Positions 55,545 through 64,000 of a stretch of 64,000 bases of DNA are shown piece by piece (the stretch's first letter is position 1; every line of letters starts with the position of its first letter). Under the pieces are notes generated by a model that was given only the letters and a program-made list of their open reading frames with translations, ran no database searches and was not told the origin of the DNA. This DNA comes from Prorocentrum cordatum (Eukaryota > Sar > Dinophyceae > Prorocentrales > Prorocentraceae): NCBI GenBank assembly GCA_963575745.1, contig CAUYUJ010016465.1, forward strand, positions 27,501 through 91,500. Direction: 5' to 3'. Position numbers and translations under genes: made by a program.

Positions 55545-55960
55545 CGAGCAGCAGCAGCAGCAGGAGAAGAAGCGGGAGAAGCAAGAAGAGGAGAGGCAGC
55601 AGCCGCAGCACCGAAAGCAGCAGCAGCAGAAGCAGCAGCATTGGGGGGCAGCCTCAACAGAGGGAGGCTGAGGAGGAGCAGCAACAGCAGCAGCTGCAGC
55701 AGCGACAGAAGCAAGCGGATGATGAGGAGGAGGATCAGCAGCACTAGCAGCAGCAGCAGCAACAGCAGCAGCAGCCCAGCAGCAGTGAGGAGCAGCCTCG
55801 GGAGGAGGAGTCGGAGGAGGAGCAGCAGCAGCACAAGTAGCAGCAGCAGGGGCAGCGGCTTTCAGGAGGAGGTGGATCAGCAGCAACAGCAGCAGCAGCA
55901 GGAGAAGCTGGAGGAGGCGGAGCAGCAGCAGTAGCAGCAGCTGGCAGCAGCAACAGAGGA
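55545..55960. repeat. (GCA)n/(AGC)n-rich tract
   Basis: Same structure as the tract at 52500-52960, in the 3' flank of paralog D. Both start just after a GGGGGCAGCCTCAACAGAGG-type core. Confidence 0.9.
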
Positions 55961-56168
55961 TGAGCCTGCCTTCTTTTTCCCGCGCGCGGCTGCGCGCCAG
56001 CAAGGCAGTCCAGAGCACCTCGTACGGAGCCCTAGTCGGGAGAACCGTGCGCCAAAGGAAGGAAGCGCCAGAGGCAGCCAGCAAGCCACTGCTGTGTGAA
56101 AGGATATCAGCGCCAGAGGCAGCCTGCAAACCATTAGGGGGATCCACGTCAGAGGCAGCTGGAAGCGG

Positions 56169-58378
56169 TCACACTCCTGCTCCCTCCTTTCTGATGTATT
56201 TCCTGGTCGCGGAGTCCCAAACGTACTTCGGCTTGGGCTTTTGCCTGTGGGCAAGGATCGGCAGATCCACGCAAAGCTTGTACATGTCAAAAGCAGTGCA
56301 GGACGCTGCGCCCATGTAGAACAAGTGGGCGAGCGTGACGACTTGACCAACTCGGATCTCCACATCGAACTCCTTGCTCCATAGAGGCCGGGCGCCAGAG
56401 GCAGCGGCTCTCCAAGGAGGCGGAGGCTGGCGGGCCCGACGGAGCAGCGTCGTCTGGCCATCATCTGTGTCCAAAACCCACGCAGCCTCTTGCCACGTGA
56501 GCCTGCCGTCAGACTTCCGATTGTACAGCCACCTCCGCATCACCTCGGTCCGTGCGAACTGGGGACGCCAGAGTCTCGGATGAAGAACATCGCGAGAGCT
56601 CAGATGCTTCCAGCCGAAATCCTGGAATACTCTGACCTCCCCGTCGTGCTTGTTGAGCAAGTGCTTCAAGAAGTCAGGAACGGTCGCGATGTTCAAATCA
56701 ACGCGAAGCAACTGCCACGTGGGTAAATCCCGCGGCAAGCACTGGACGAGCGGACCACCGCCAGAGGCAGGTTTCAAGTGTGGCCAGGCGTGAGTAAGCC
56801 AACATACCCCCCTGCCCTCCGCGAGAGAAACGTTTCTGAACTCCGCCCTGACAAGGTTCAGATCATGCATCTTCTGCGACCTGAAAGCCTTCACAATGTC
56901 CCACCGCTCGTCCTGGCACTCGACCTTGTCGCTGAAGTGCTTTATGCCGTTGATGATATTTGAAGGGTTCAGAATGGACAGGCATCCGCCGCGCAGGAGG
57001 GCGATGAGCCTGGAGACGCGACGTCGCCTGCTCCTCGTGAGGTTTCCACTGCGCAGCCAAGCTACTGCCTCCTCTGGCCAACCTCGGTAATCCATGTTTT
57101 AAAATGACCTTTTGTCAACTTAAGATTCCGCGTTGCGCCAGAGGCAGCAGGAGAAACAGCGCCAATGGCGGCAGCAGGCATTGCGCCAGAGGCAGCACCA
57201 CGCACTGCGCCAGACGCAGCACCACGCTCTGCGCCAGAGGCAACGTCTTCCCTGTCAGAGCCTCCGCGGTCCGTTTTGCTCCCAGAGCTGCTGTCGCTGT
57301 CGGAATCGGAGTGGCTGTGCGCCGAAGAGCTGTCGGATTCTGAAGACAAGCCGACTAGATACGCAGGCGCATTGCGTTCCGCCTCCGTGGGCCCCTCGCC
57401 GCCGGATCCCACGAGCGCGCCAGAGGCGGCGTTGGGATCGCCGCTCGTCCACGACCCACCCTCGTGCATGGGAAAGACGCTCTGCACATCCAGCTCGCAG
57501 ACGTCGAAGAAGACCTGCCGCGCAGCCCTGGCGCGCGTGTCAGTCCATTATGTACCTTTCCTGCTCGGCTGCCACCACAGAGCAAACATGTCCTTGTGGA
57601 TGCCCTTCGTGGCAAGGCCCATGTAAAAGACCTTTCCACTCCCTGCCACGCTGACTGACAGGATGTACGGGCTCTGGTAGCCATCATTTGCACGGCCTCG
57701 GCTTTCCCGCACGCCTTTGACCCACTTCCCCTTGCGATGCATCAGGAGCGTCGCCGCGAGAAGATGCTCACTTGCCAACGCCCACATGCGGTCCGCACTC
57801 ACGGCGCGCTGCATCTGCATCGTCGCGCCAGAGGCAGCGGCACCAGGACAGACATCATAGACATGCAATGGGAGCTCTCTGCCAACTGGCTCGACGAGCG
57901 GAGGAACCCGCGCAGACATGGGAATCCAGACCTGGTCGCCGAGAAACTTGCCGCCCCGCATCCTGCGCGGGAGAACCCCTCCCATCACGTCCCTCTGGAA
58001 CAGCAGGGGGGGTCTTGTCAATATGTGGAGCGGCCGCCCAACGTAATCTCTCGGTGGGTGCTCACTCTTCCACCGCAGCGCGCGGCTGGTCAGGTCTTCC
58101 ACCGCCGCCTCATCGCAACCGCCCTCGGCGCCAGAGGCAGCGGCTTGCGAACTGCGTCGACGCTTCCCCATGATAACGCGCGCGATGCGCGCGATGGCGG
58201 CCGCCAAGAAAAGAGGCGCACTCGAGCCGAACAGGCTGCGATAGACAACAACGAGTCTGCGAGGGCGAGGGTGGGGCTGACTAAGACCACGCAGTAGAGG
58301 AAGCAGGCAAGGGTGAGCGGCGGGAGGCGGGAGTGCTAAGCTGAGGATGAAGATAACCTCTGACCAGGGGGCGACCAT
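56169..58378 (-). pseudogene. Paralog D, the most complete copy of the family
   Basis: ATG at 58378 or, more likely, at 58171 (MGKRRRSSQAA). N-terminal domain: RALRWKSEHPPRDYVG, DQVWIPMSARVPPLVE, DRMWALASEHLLAAT, YQSPYILSVSVAGSGKVFYM, then MFALWWQP. A TAA stands at 57550-57548, and the same frame goes on to 57062 with ARQVFFDVCELDVQSVFPM, an acidic Ser/Asp run and AASGA repeats. A second frame starts MDYRGWPEEAVAWL (57095) and runs to a TGA at 56169 through SRDVLHPRLWRPQFA, EAAWVLDTDDGQTTLLR and VGQVVTLAHLFYMGAASC. Each AASGA copy lies in frame. No named domain and no membrane segment. It may be a gene with introns or a recent pseudogene. Confidence 0.58.
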
Positions 58379-58632
58379 GAAAGCTGAGGGCGGGAGCGAC
58401 GCTGGGGATGGAGATGACCTCGGAGCTGGTCAGACCACAGAAGGTCAGGCTGACGTCGCAAGCAGTGCGAGGATCAAACGGGAGCTCGCACGAGGGCGGG
58501 GTGGATCAGATACACATTCACAGGGAGATCTTTTCATCATGAGCTAACGCATAAGAGAAGTCTCTACGCAATCTGAGCAAGGATGAAGGGGCGCCAGAAG
58601 CAGCCACAGATTTGCGCCAGAGGCAGCAACTG
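58379..58632. other. Short intergenic gap between paralog D and the 58.6-kb ORF
   Basis: Upstream region of paralog D on the minus strand and downstream of the next ORF. No TATA box or polyadenylation signal stands out. Two AASGA-type words at 58590-58625. Confidence 0.4.
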
Positions 58633-60336
58633 TCAGCGCGGCATGCGCATCACAAGGAAGCGCTCCACCCTGTCAGCGCCAGGAAGGTGCAAACGCCCTC
58701 CTTCGCGGAAGTGCTCGGCAAAGGCTTCGACGCGATCCGTGTTCAGCGCAAACTTGAGCGCGTGCCGCGCGAGCGCCATGCACAGAAGTGGCATTTCTGC
58801 CGGAAAGGGCCGCGAAGAGAGGTAGTCGCACAAACCCATAGCGCTCCCCAGAGCGCGATGCACGGCACCCAGTCCCACGCCAGAGGCAGTGAATGCCGCA
58901 TGAGGCGTTTCCGCGATGAACATCATCTGCAAGCGCATGCGAACGGCGCCCCAGCACTCGGACCCCCACCCCCGCACAAGAGGCATGGTTTTGCGCAGCT
59001 CGAATCGTGAACTTCGAGCAAATTGCGCCTGCGCAACAAACGACAATAAGTCCAGGACGCTCGAAAGACGACTGTCCCAGACGACGTGCCGGTTGAGCAG
59101 TGGCCGCAAAACTTCAGCACGCCGACGCGGGCGCTTACGACTAGGACGAGTACCACCGTAAGAAACGGCGCCAGAGGCAGCCGAAGAATCCGCAGCAGCA
59201 GCGGGGCTCGAGAGTTCAGCCTGCTTTGCGCATAGCCTCTGACGTGGAACCTCCGCACGTGCAGAAATTATGCCCAAGTCACCCGCTACAGTAACAGGAG
59301 GTGCTGGCTGTGGCACCTCTTCACTCCCGATCACCTCCGTAGTGTTCTGAGAAAGACAAAGGAAGCACACCATATCATCCAGGTCGTACTTAGCGCCAGA
59401 GGCAGGCCAGACGTCCTCAGATATGAACTGGCAAACTTCGACGGTGCCCTGGGACTGGAGATCTCCTGCAGCCGCGCCCTTTTCCGCGCCAGAGCCCATG
59501 CCAGCAAGCGCATCCCAATCCCTCTCGGATAAAGTCGGTCGAACATCCCCTGCCTTGAAAAGCCAGCGCAAAAGCGTCGCGCGCCCATGCATCGCCTTCG
59601 CCCACAACCGTACACAATGCACATGCACCTCGCAAGTGGCATACGATGCGCCAGAGGCAGCACTTGCGCCAGAGGCAGCAAAGGATGCCGCCAGCTTCTT
59701 CGTGGCATCCTCCAAGCGGCCACCTCGCCATTCCTCCATAAAGATCTTGAACTCCTCCTCCGCTAGTCTCTTCTTGGTCGGATTCATCGCGAGGTAGCAG
59801 GGAAAGATGCCAGCGGCGCCGCCGCCCATAGCACGCACCTGACGGCGTGGCATGATGTCCACGGTGCCCTCGTTGGCATTGCATACGACCGAGAACTTAT
59901 CTGGTTGAAGAATCACCATGGCCTCTCGCCGCGCACGTTCGTGCAAGGCTGCTCGGCCCTGCGCTTCGGCCACCTGGAGTTCGCCCATGCGCCGAAGCAA
60001 ATTATTGAGGACGCGCGCCACTAGCCGCCTCCAGTAGCAGGGGGGCACTACGCAGAGAATCTCCAAACGCAACGCGTTAGAGGCAGCGAACTGTTCTCGA
60101 AGCACCATACCTGCCGCTACGCCCATGCGAACGTCGCGCCTGCGACGCAGCGACGCGACGCAACCGCCCTGCACGAAGTCACCGAAGCAGTTCGCGACAG
60201 ACCCGATGAAGTTCCGCACCCGCTTCACCCTAAAGTGCGTTCCATTGCGCATGGGGCGGAACTGATGGCAATCCTGAGTCTTGCACGACCCGTCGTCGCG
60301 AGCACGCTGCCCGAATATGGGGCGCCAATGCACCAT
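58633..60336 (-). CDS. Hypothetical protein, 567 residues, single intact ORF
   Basis: The first in-frame ATG is at 60336 (MVHWRPIFGQRARDD); an in-frame TAA lies 12 codons upstream at 60372-60370. Reads CKTQDCHQFRPMRNGTHF, REQFAASNALRLEILCVVP, MVILQPDKFSVVCNANEG, AAGIFPCYLAMNPTKKRL, CEVHVHCVRLWAKAMHG, YDLDDMVCFLCLSQNTTEV and KRPRRRAEVLRPLLNRHVVW, and ends FLVMRMPR. No family recognised. It contains five or six AASGA-type inserts, all in the same frame (AASGASAASGA around residue 220, PASGA, SAASGA, TASG). A basic KRPRRR run near residue 410 could be a nuclear signal. Intact over 1.7 kb among broken neighbours, so possibly functional. Confidence 0.7.
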   Translation of the reverse strand: MVHWRPIFGQRARDDGSCKTQDCHQFRPMRNGTHFRVKRVRNFIGSVANCFGDFVQGGCVASLRRRRDVRMGVAAGMVLREQFAASNALRLEILCVVPPCYWRRLVARVLNNLLRRMGELQVAEAQGRAALHERARREAMVILQPDKFSVVCNANEGTVDIMPRRQVRAMGGGAAGIFPCYLAMNPTKKRLAEEEFKIFMEEWRGGRLEDATKKLAASFAASGASAASGASYATCEVHVHCVRLWAKAMHGRATLLRWLFKAGDVRPTLSERDWDALAGMGSGAEKGAAAGDLQSQGTVEVCQFISEDVWPASGAKYDLDDMVCFLCLSQNTTEVIGSEEVPQPAPPVTVAGDLGIISARAEVPRQRLCAKQAELSSPAAAADSSAASGAVSYGGTRPSRKRPRRRAEVLRPLLNRHVVWDSRLSSVLDLLSFVAQAQFARSSRFELRKTMPLVRGWGSECWGAVRMRLQMMFIAETPHAAFTASGVGLGAVHRALGSAMGLCDYLSSRPFPAEMPLLCMALARHALKFALNTDRVEAFAEHFREGGRLHLPGADRVERFLVMRMPR

Positions 60337-60500
60337 CGCCGAGTAAAGCGCCAGAGGCAGCACAAAAACTTATGCGCCAGAGGCAGCAGGCGCGCCAGAG
60401 GCAGCGCTTCAGTTTATCTATGCGCTCGCCTGCGGAACCGGGGAACCTGCGGTGCATTCGCCTCGGGCGGGTGGCTGCGTCGCTGGCCTTGGGCCCGAGC
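60337..60500. other. Upstream flank of the 567-residue ORF with three GCCAGAGGCAG copies
   Basis: Copies at 60349, 60374 and 60392 lie 5' of the chosen start, outside any recognised frame. This shows that the word is not confined to coding DNA. Confidence 0.6.
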
Positions 60501-60504
60501 TGCG

Positions 60505-60640
60505 TCTGCCCTGCTGCTCCTGCTGCTGCTGCTCCTGCTGCAGCTGCTGGTCCTGCTGCTGCTGCTGTTGCTTCTCCTTTTCCTGATCCTCCTCCATCCT
60601 CCTCCTCTCCTGCTCCCAGCCCCCGCCTCCTCCTCAGCCC
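60505..60640. repeat. (CTG)n and CTC-rich tract
   Basis: CTGCTG runs, then CCTCCT words. Confidence 0.88.
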
Positions 60641-60689
60641 CCTCGCCTGGTGAAGGCGAGCAAACCCGATTTTTGTCCTCGACTTCTAC

Positions 60690-61000
60690 AAGCAACCGAG
60701 AAATACATGCAACATCTGCAAACAGCCCAAAGAATGGTAGTAGCCAATGTGGCCAACAGCCGGGCTGCGAGTCTGAATTCTGCACTCGCCCGAGCTAGTT
60801 TTGCTGTGCCAATGTTGCAAACAGCCGAATCATGAAGCTCAACATGCGCTACAAACAACCGATCTGCGAAACCCGATTAGGCAAACAGCCAAAAATGAAG
60901 ATACCCAATTGTGTAAATAGAAAGATTGCGAGACCCAATTTTGCAAACAGACAAGTTGCGAGCGTCAACCTTGCAAAGAGAAGCGTTGCGAGCGCAAGTT
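60690..61000. repeat. Degenerate 33-36 bp repeat, GCAAACAGCC type
   Basis: TTGCAAACAG and GTTGCGAGCG words recur about eight times. An inverted stretch with the same words (CGCTCGCAACTGGTCTGTTT) stands at 62410-62450, on the other side of the 30-bp arrays. Confidence 0.7.
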
Positions 61001-61009
61001 TTCATGTTA

Positions 61010-61590
61010 TAAGGCTAGCGAATTTCCCCCGCCCTGGCCTTAACACCATCTCCTGATTGTCCTCCTCCTCTTCTTCCTCCACAACGCCGCACTCGGCCAC
61101 AACTCTCTTGGTTTCAGAATTTCCTCCGACACCTTTCTTGTTTTCAGAATTTATGCCGACAACTTCCTTGTCTTCGGAATTTCTGCCGACAGCTTTCTTG
61201 TTTTCAGAGTTTCTTCCGACAGCTCTCTTGCTTTCAGAACTTATTCCGACAACCTTCTTGTTTTCAGCATTTCTTCCGACAGCTCTTGTTTTCAGAATTT
61301 CTGCTGACCGCTTTCTTGCGTTCAGAATTTCTGCCGACAGCATTCTTGCCTTCAGAATTTCTTCCGACTGCTCTCTCGATTTCAGAATTTCTTCCGACAG
61401 CTTTCTTGTTCCCAATAATTATTCCGACAGTTTTCTTGTTTTCAGGTTTTTCCCGACTGCTTCCTTGTTTTCAGAATTTCTGCCGACAGCTGTCTTGTTT
61501 TCCGAATTTCTTTCGACAGCTCTCTTGCTTTCAGAATTTCTTCCGACAGCATTCTTGTTTTCAGAATTTCTTCCGACAGCGCCTGCAAGA
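61010..61590 (-). CDS. ENKKAVGRNS 10-residue repeat ORF, copy 1
   Basis: A 30-bp tandem unit (TTTTCAGAATTTCTTCCGAC plus AGCTTTCTTG on plus) covers 61105-61590, about 16 copies. On the minus strand it reads ENKKAVGRNS and ends in KRVVAECGVVEEEEEE, a non-repeat tail repeated in copy 2. The in-phase period and shared tail suggest a once-coding repeat, but the array has a shift near 61285 and no start is identifiable. Confidence 0.4.
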
Positions 61591-61685
61591 GCGGGGACAT
61601 CGCTGCCGGCCAAGACCCGACAACCCCCCTTGCCCAACATCTGTTTTTTGCAAGTTATAAGGCCAGCTTTTTTCTGCCATCCGCT

Positions 61686-61800
61686 AGCCTTATAGCATGA
61701 GAAGTCCTTATGTTGGGCACTCGAGTTGTCGGCTGTAAGGGATTTCTGATTTACCCGACAACTCGATGTCCCAACTTAAGGATTTCTCATGCTATCAGGC
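61686..61800. mobile_element. Foldback element, about 115 bp
   Basis: The left arm TAGCCTTATAGCATGAGAAG, then TCCTTATGTTGGG, is mirrored on the right (CCCAACTTAAGGA, then TTTCTCATGCTATCAGGC). GAGTTGTCGG / CCGACAACTC closes the stem around a loop of about 20 bp. It lies between repeat-gene copies 1 and 2. Confidence 0.85.
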
Positions 61801-62076
61801 CAGCTTTTTTCGCCCCGCCCTACCGTTAACAACATGTCCTGAGTTTCCTCCTCCCTCCTCCACAACGCCACACTCGGCGACAACCTTCTTGCTTCTATAA
61901 TTTCTGCCGACAACTTTCTTGTTTTCAGAATTTCTTCCGGCAGCTTTCTTGTTTTCAGAATTTCTTCCGACAGCTTTCTTGTTTTCTGAATTTATTCCGA
62001 CAGCTTTCTTGTTCTCCGAAATTCTTCCGACAACTTTCTTGTTTTCAGAATTCCTCGCCCTTGTACTAAAAAACAA
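61795..62076 (-). CDS. ENKKAVGRNS repeat ORF, copy 2
   Basis: Six 30-bp units at 61890-62060 read SENKKAVGRN on the minus strand and end KKVVAECGVVEEGG, followed by flank like that of copy 1 (GGCCAGC.. and CGCCCTRCC..TTAAC). Direct duplication at about 790 bp spacing. Confidence 0.4.
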   Translation of the reverse strand: MFFSTRARNSENKKVVGRISENKKAVGINSENKKAVGRNSENKKAAGRNSENKKVVGRNYRSKKVVAECGVVEEGGGNSGHVVNGRAGRKKLA

Positions 62077-62314
62077 GGAAGTTGGGAGTGTGAATAGTCG
62101 CCTGGACTGCTTCAGTCTTCAAAATTGGCGCTCGCAGCTTTTCGGCGACAACTTTCTCGTTCTCAGAATTTCTCCCGGCAGCTCTCTCGTTTTCAAGATT
62201 TCTTCCGACAGCTTTCTTGTCTTCAAAACTTCTTCCGGCAGCTTTCTTGTTCTCAGTATTTCTTCCGACAGCTTTCTTGTTCTCCGAATTTCTTCCGACA
62301 GCTTTCTTATGCAT
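62066..62314 (-). CDS. ENKKAVGRNS repeat ORF, copy 3
   Basis: 82 residues from a candidate ATG at 62314 (MHKKAVGRNSENKK). Six 30-bp units, then EKVVAEKLRAPILKTEAVQ, a tail unlike copies 1 and 2. Adjacent to copy 2 on the same strand. Confidence 0.4.
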   Translation of the reverse strand: MHKKAVGRNSENKKAVGRNTENKKAAGRSFEDKKAVGRNLENERAAGRNSENEKVVAEKLRAPILKTEAVQATIHTPNFLVF

Positions 62315-62349
62315 CAGAACTCCTTGTCCTTGTAACTTACAAAAACCAG

Positions 62350-62760
62350 AAGTTGGGAGTGTGAGCTGTCGCCTGGCACTGTTTCTGTTTGCAATTTTGG
62401 CGCTGTTTTCACATTTTGCGCTCGCAACTGGTCTGTTTGCAAAACTTGGCGCCCTCCGCTATTTTGCCAGCGAGAATCATATACATGAGCGACCAACAAT
62501 GAAATGGGATAGGAAATTCGAACAGCACCACGAGGAGAAAAACACAGGACGGAGCGAAAACTCACGGAAACACGCGAACACATATCCAAGTAGAAACGAA
62601 TAAACGACGCGAAAAACATAACCATCGGAAGAAGACAGCCTGCGCCCTCCTCCTCCCCCTCCACCTCCTCCTCTCAGGGCCGCATCAAAATCAGAAACAA
62701 TGAATTGAAAGCAAGAGCTTGCGATGGCGATGAAATGGAGAAAGGGAGGCGAAATCTTTT
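62350..62760. other. Spacer with inverted GCAAACAG repeats
   Basis: Holds the inverted relatives of the 60.7-61.0 kb repeat at 62370-62460. Nothing else is recognised. Confidence 0.45.
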
Positions 62761-62764
62761 TGCC

Positions 62765-64000
62765 TCACGCTCGCAAGCGCGCCCCGTCAACGCTGAGAAC
62801 CTTCGGGCCCGGCCCGTTCCAAACCTTCCGTGCGGAGATGGCCCAGCTCACCGCGCCCAAGAGCGCGCCAAAAGAAACGCCGCCAGAGGCAGGCTCACCG
62901 CCAGCTCCCACGACGATCTTGCTTCCAGGCGCCTGGGCGATTCGCACCAATGCGCTGCGCGCGGATGGGCGCGCCACGCGCAGCCTCTCCTCAACGCGGA
63001 GTTTGGCCTTCCGCTCGCATGCCCTAGCATGTCTGAGATATTGGCTGGGCAATAGACGACCTGGAGCGTAACTAGCAGCAGCCAGTTGAACGCTGGCGAC
63101 GACGTCCAAACCAAGCGCCACGATGTACAGGAACGATACTGCCAGGTCCGCGTCAGCTGCCAGCGACGCAGAGTCGCGCAGAATTGCGAGATCCCTGACG
63201 ACAACCAAAGATGCCAGCGCGCATCTCTGCGCCCCCTTCACTTCTCTGGAGCCCCGCAGTCGCATCTCCCCAATCGCGCCAGAGGCAGCGAGCACCTCCA
63301 CCTGGCTCCGCGGCGATGGACCCTCGGGCGCCAAGCGAGCGCCCCGAGAGGCGGCGAGATCAACGCCCGGAGGCTTGAAAAAAACGCCGCCTGGCGCCGC
63401 CCGAACCTGCGTGACGCCAGTGATGTTGCGCACGGATCGGCCATGAAACTTCTGCAAGTCGTCACTCCAGCGGATGCTCCGATCCGTGCCTGCGCCAGGA
63501 TGCAGCGCTGCACTGGCAGCGCGCGCGCTTGCACTGCGCGGCCAGGCGAGCAGCAGCGAGGGCGCCAACAGTGGCGCGGCGCAGGGCGCCTCTGGCAGCG
63601 GCCCTCTTCAGACTGGCCGCGCTCGTGGCCGCGGGGTTGCAATGGCCAGAGCGCGCGCCGTAGAGCTGCCGCCAGAGGCAGGCGCACTTTCTAGGAAAGG
63701 ACGCGAGCTTTTCCCTGGGCGACATATCACCAGCCGAACCCTCGAACTCAGCGGCGGTTCGCGGGCCGAGAAGTTTCGCGATGAGGCAATCGTCGAGGAA
63801 GTCTGAGTTTGACGTGCGATGTTCCACCGTCTCGTTCCGAAGGAACGCGAAATCGCGCTCGACTGAGCACTCGCCGTCCTCAATGGAAATATAAGAACGG
63901 ATGAGCTTGCGGAGGGCGCGAGAACCACCGACCAGACGCTTCGGACACGCAGCGTGCCGGAAGGCGTCGTCCAGCAAACACGCCCACGCTTCCTGGTTGG
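62765..64000 (-). pseudogene. Gene entering from the right edge; weak hAT-transposase-like motif, frameshifted
   Basis: The minus ORF that opens at the window edge reads LLDDAFRHAACPKRLVGG, SRALRKLIRSYISIEDG, then ECSVERDFAFLRNETVEHRT and FLDDCLIAKLLGPRT (63977-63730). The pattern E..VERDFAFL..R.....L resembles the dimerization segment at the end of hAT transposases; this is a weak, memory-based resemblance. After frameshifts near 63720 and 63600 a 267-residue frame (63568-62765) follows, with VFFKPPGVDLAASRGARL, LAASGAIGEMRL and VSFLYIVALGLDVVASVQLA (hydrophobic). No domain recognised in that part. Three in-frame AASGA-type copies. Confidence 0.45.

Larger units (their letters stand above)
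42869..63681 (+). repeat. GCCAGAGGCAG dispersed 11-12-mer, about 44 exact copies
   Basis: By eye count, about 44 exact GCCAGAGGCAG copies plus many one-base variants (GCCAGAGACAG, GTCAGAGGCAG, GCCAGAGAGAG) lie between 42869 and 63681. All are on the plus strand; no reverse-oriented copy was seen, and none was seen in 1-42.8 kb. Copies stand alone or in tandem at 18-25 bp spacing (e.g. 42869/42892/42915, 59649/59667, 60349/60374/60392). In the minus-strand ORFs they read Ala-Ala-Ser-Gly-Ala. Positions include coding and apparently non-coding DNA. Confidence 0.9.

Overview
ORGANISM. The window looks like nuclear DNA of a dinoflagellate. It is GC-rich and crowded with micro- and minisatellites. 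It carries decayed LINE retrotransposons whose C-terminal layout matches those known from dinoflagellates, a SMYD-type SET gene, a modular Cys-rich gene with 'ACCACG'-ending modules, introns that coincide with inverted-repeat elements, and tandem paralog arrays on one strand. No bacterial operons, CRISPR arrays, tRNAs or convincing rRNA were found. Species cannot be fixed from sequence alone; a GC-rich genus such as Prorocentrum is only a guess. LAYOUT. 0-1 kb: 72/73-bp and 48-bp tandem arrays and an (AGT)n tract. 1.3-3.6 kb: a four-exon SET-domain gene (minus strand), the best-supported gene here; two of its three introns have inverted-repeat ends. 4.3-5.1 kb: a perfect-looking 146-bp palindrome, triplet and GA tracts, and a second copy of the terminal-inverted-repeat (TIR) element found in SET intron 1. 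5.1-12.3 kb: one decayed LINE (minus) split by about 1.6 kb of microsatellite and about 2 kb of inverted satellite. 12.3-21 kb: hairpin elements, a MITE pair, a 57-bp coding-type minisatellite and long triplet tracts. 21.1-23.4 kb: remains of a secreted Cys-rich modular gene (minus). 23.4-30.6 kb: a foldback element, a GGCCCC tract, a 1.4-kb CAGCCT satellite and a 73-bp array, with no recognised gene. 30.6-31.7 kb: the 3' end of a second LINE (minus). 31.7-34.1 kb: GATACG-motif and CT/ATC-rich DNA. 34.1-40.75 kb: a large mirrored repeat block. 41.4-42.5 kb: unassigned exon-like ORFs. 42.8-64 kb: the gene-like part. It holds four related copies (A-D) of an unrecognised dinoflagellate protein family, all minus and mostly broken, one of which carries a kinase-like N-terminal module. 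It also holds one long intact ORF of unknown function (58.6-60.3 kb), a broken gene with a weak hAT-like motif at the right edge, and arrays of 21-bp and 30-bp units. HOW IT FITS TOGETHER. The genes do not form a pathway; this is repeat-dominated DNA with a decaying tandem gene family. The strongest unexplained signal is an 11-12 bp word, GCCAGAGGCAG on the plus strand, seen about 44 times (eye count) between 42.8 and 63.7 kb, always in one orientation, and not seen in the first 42.8 kb. Read on the minus strand within the ORFs it encodes Ala-Ala-Ser-Gly-Ala, so it looks like an ultra-short repeat that has spread in frame through coding sequence. No search or alignment was run; all coordinates and counts are by eye.
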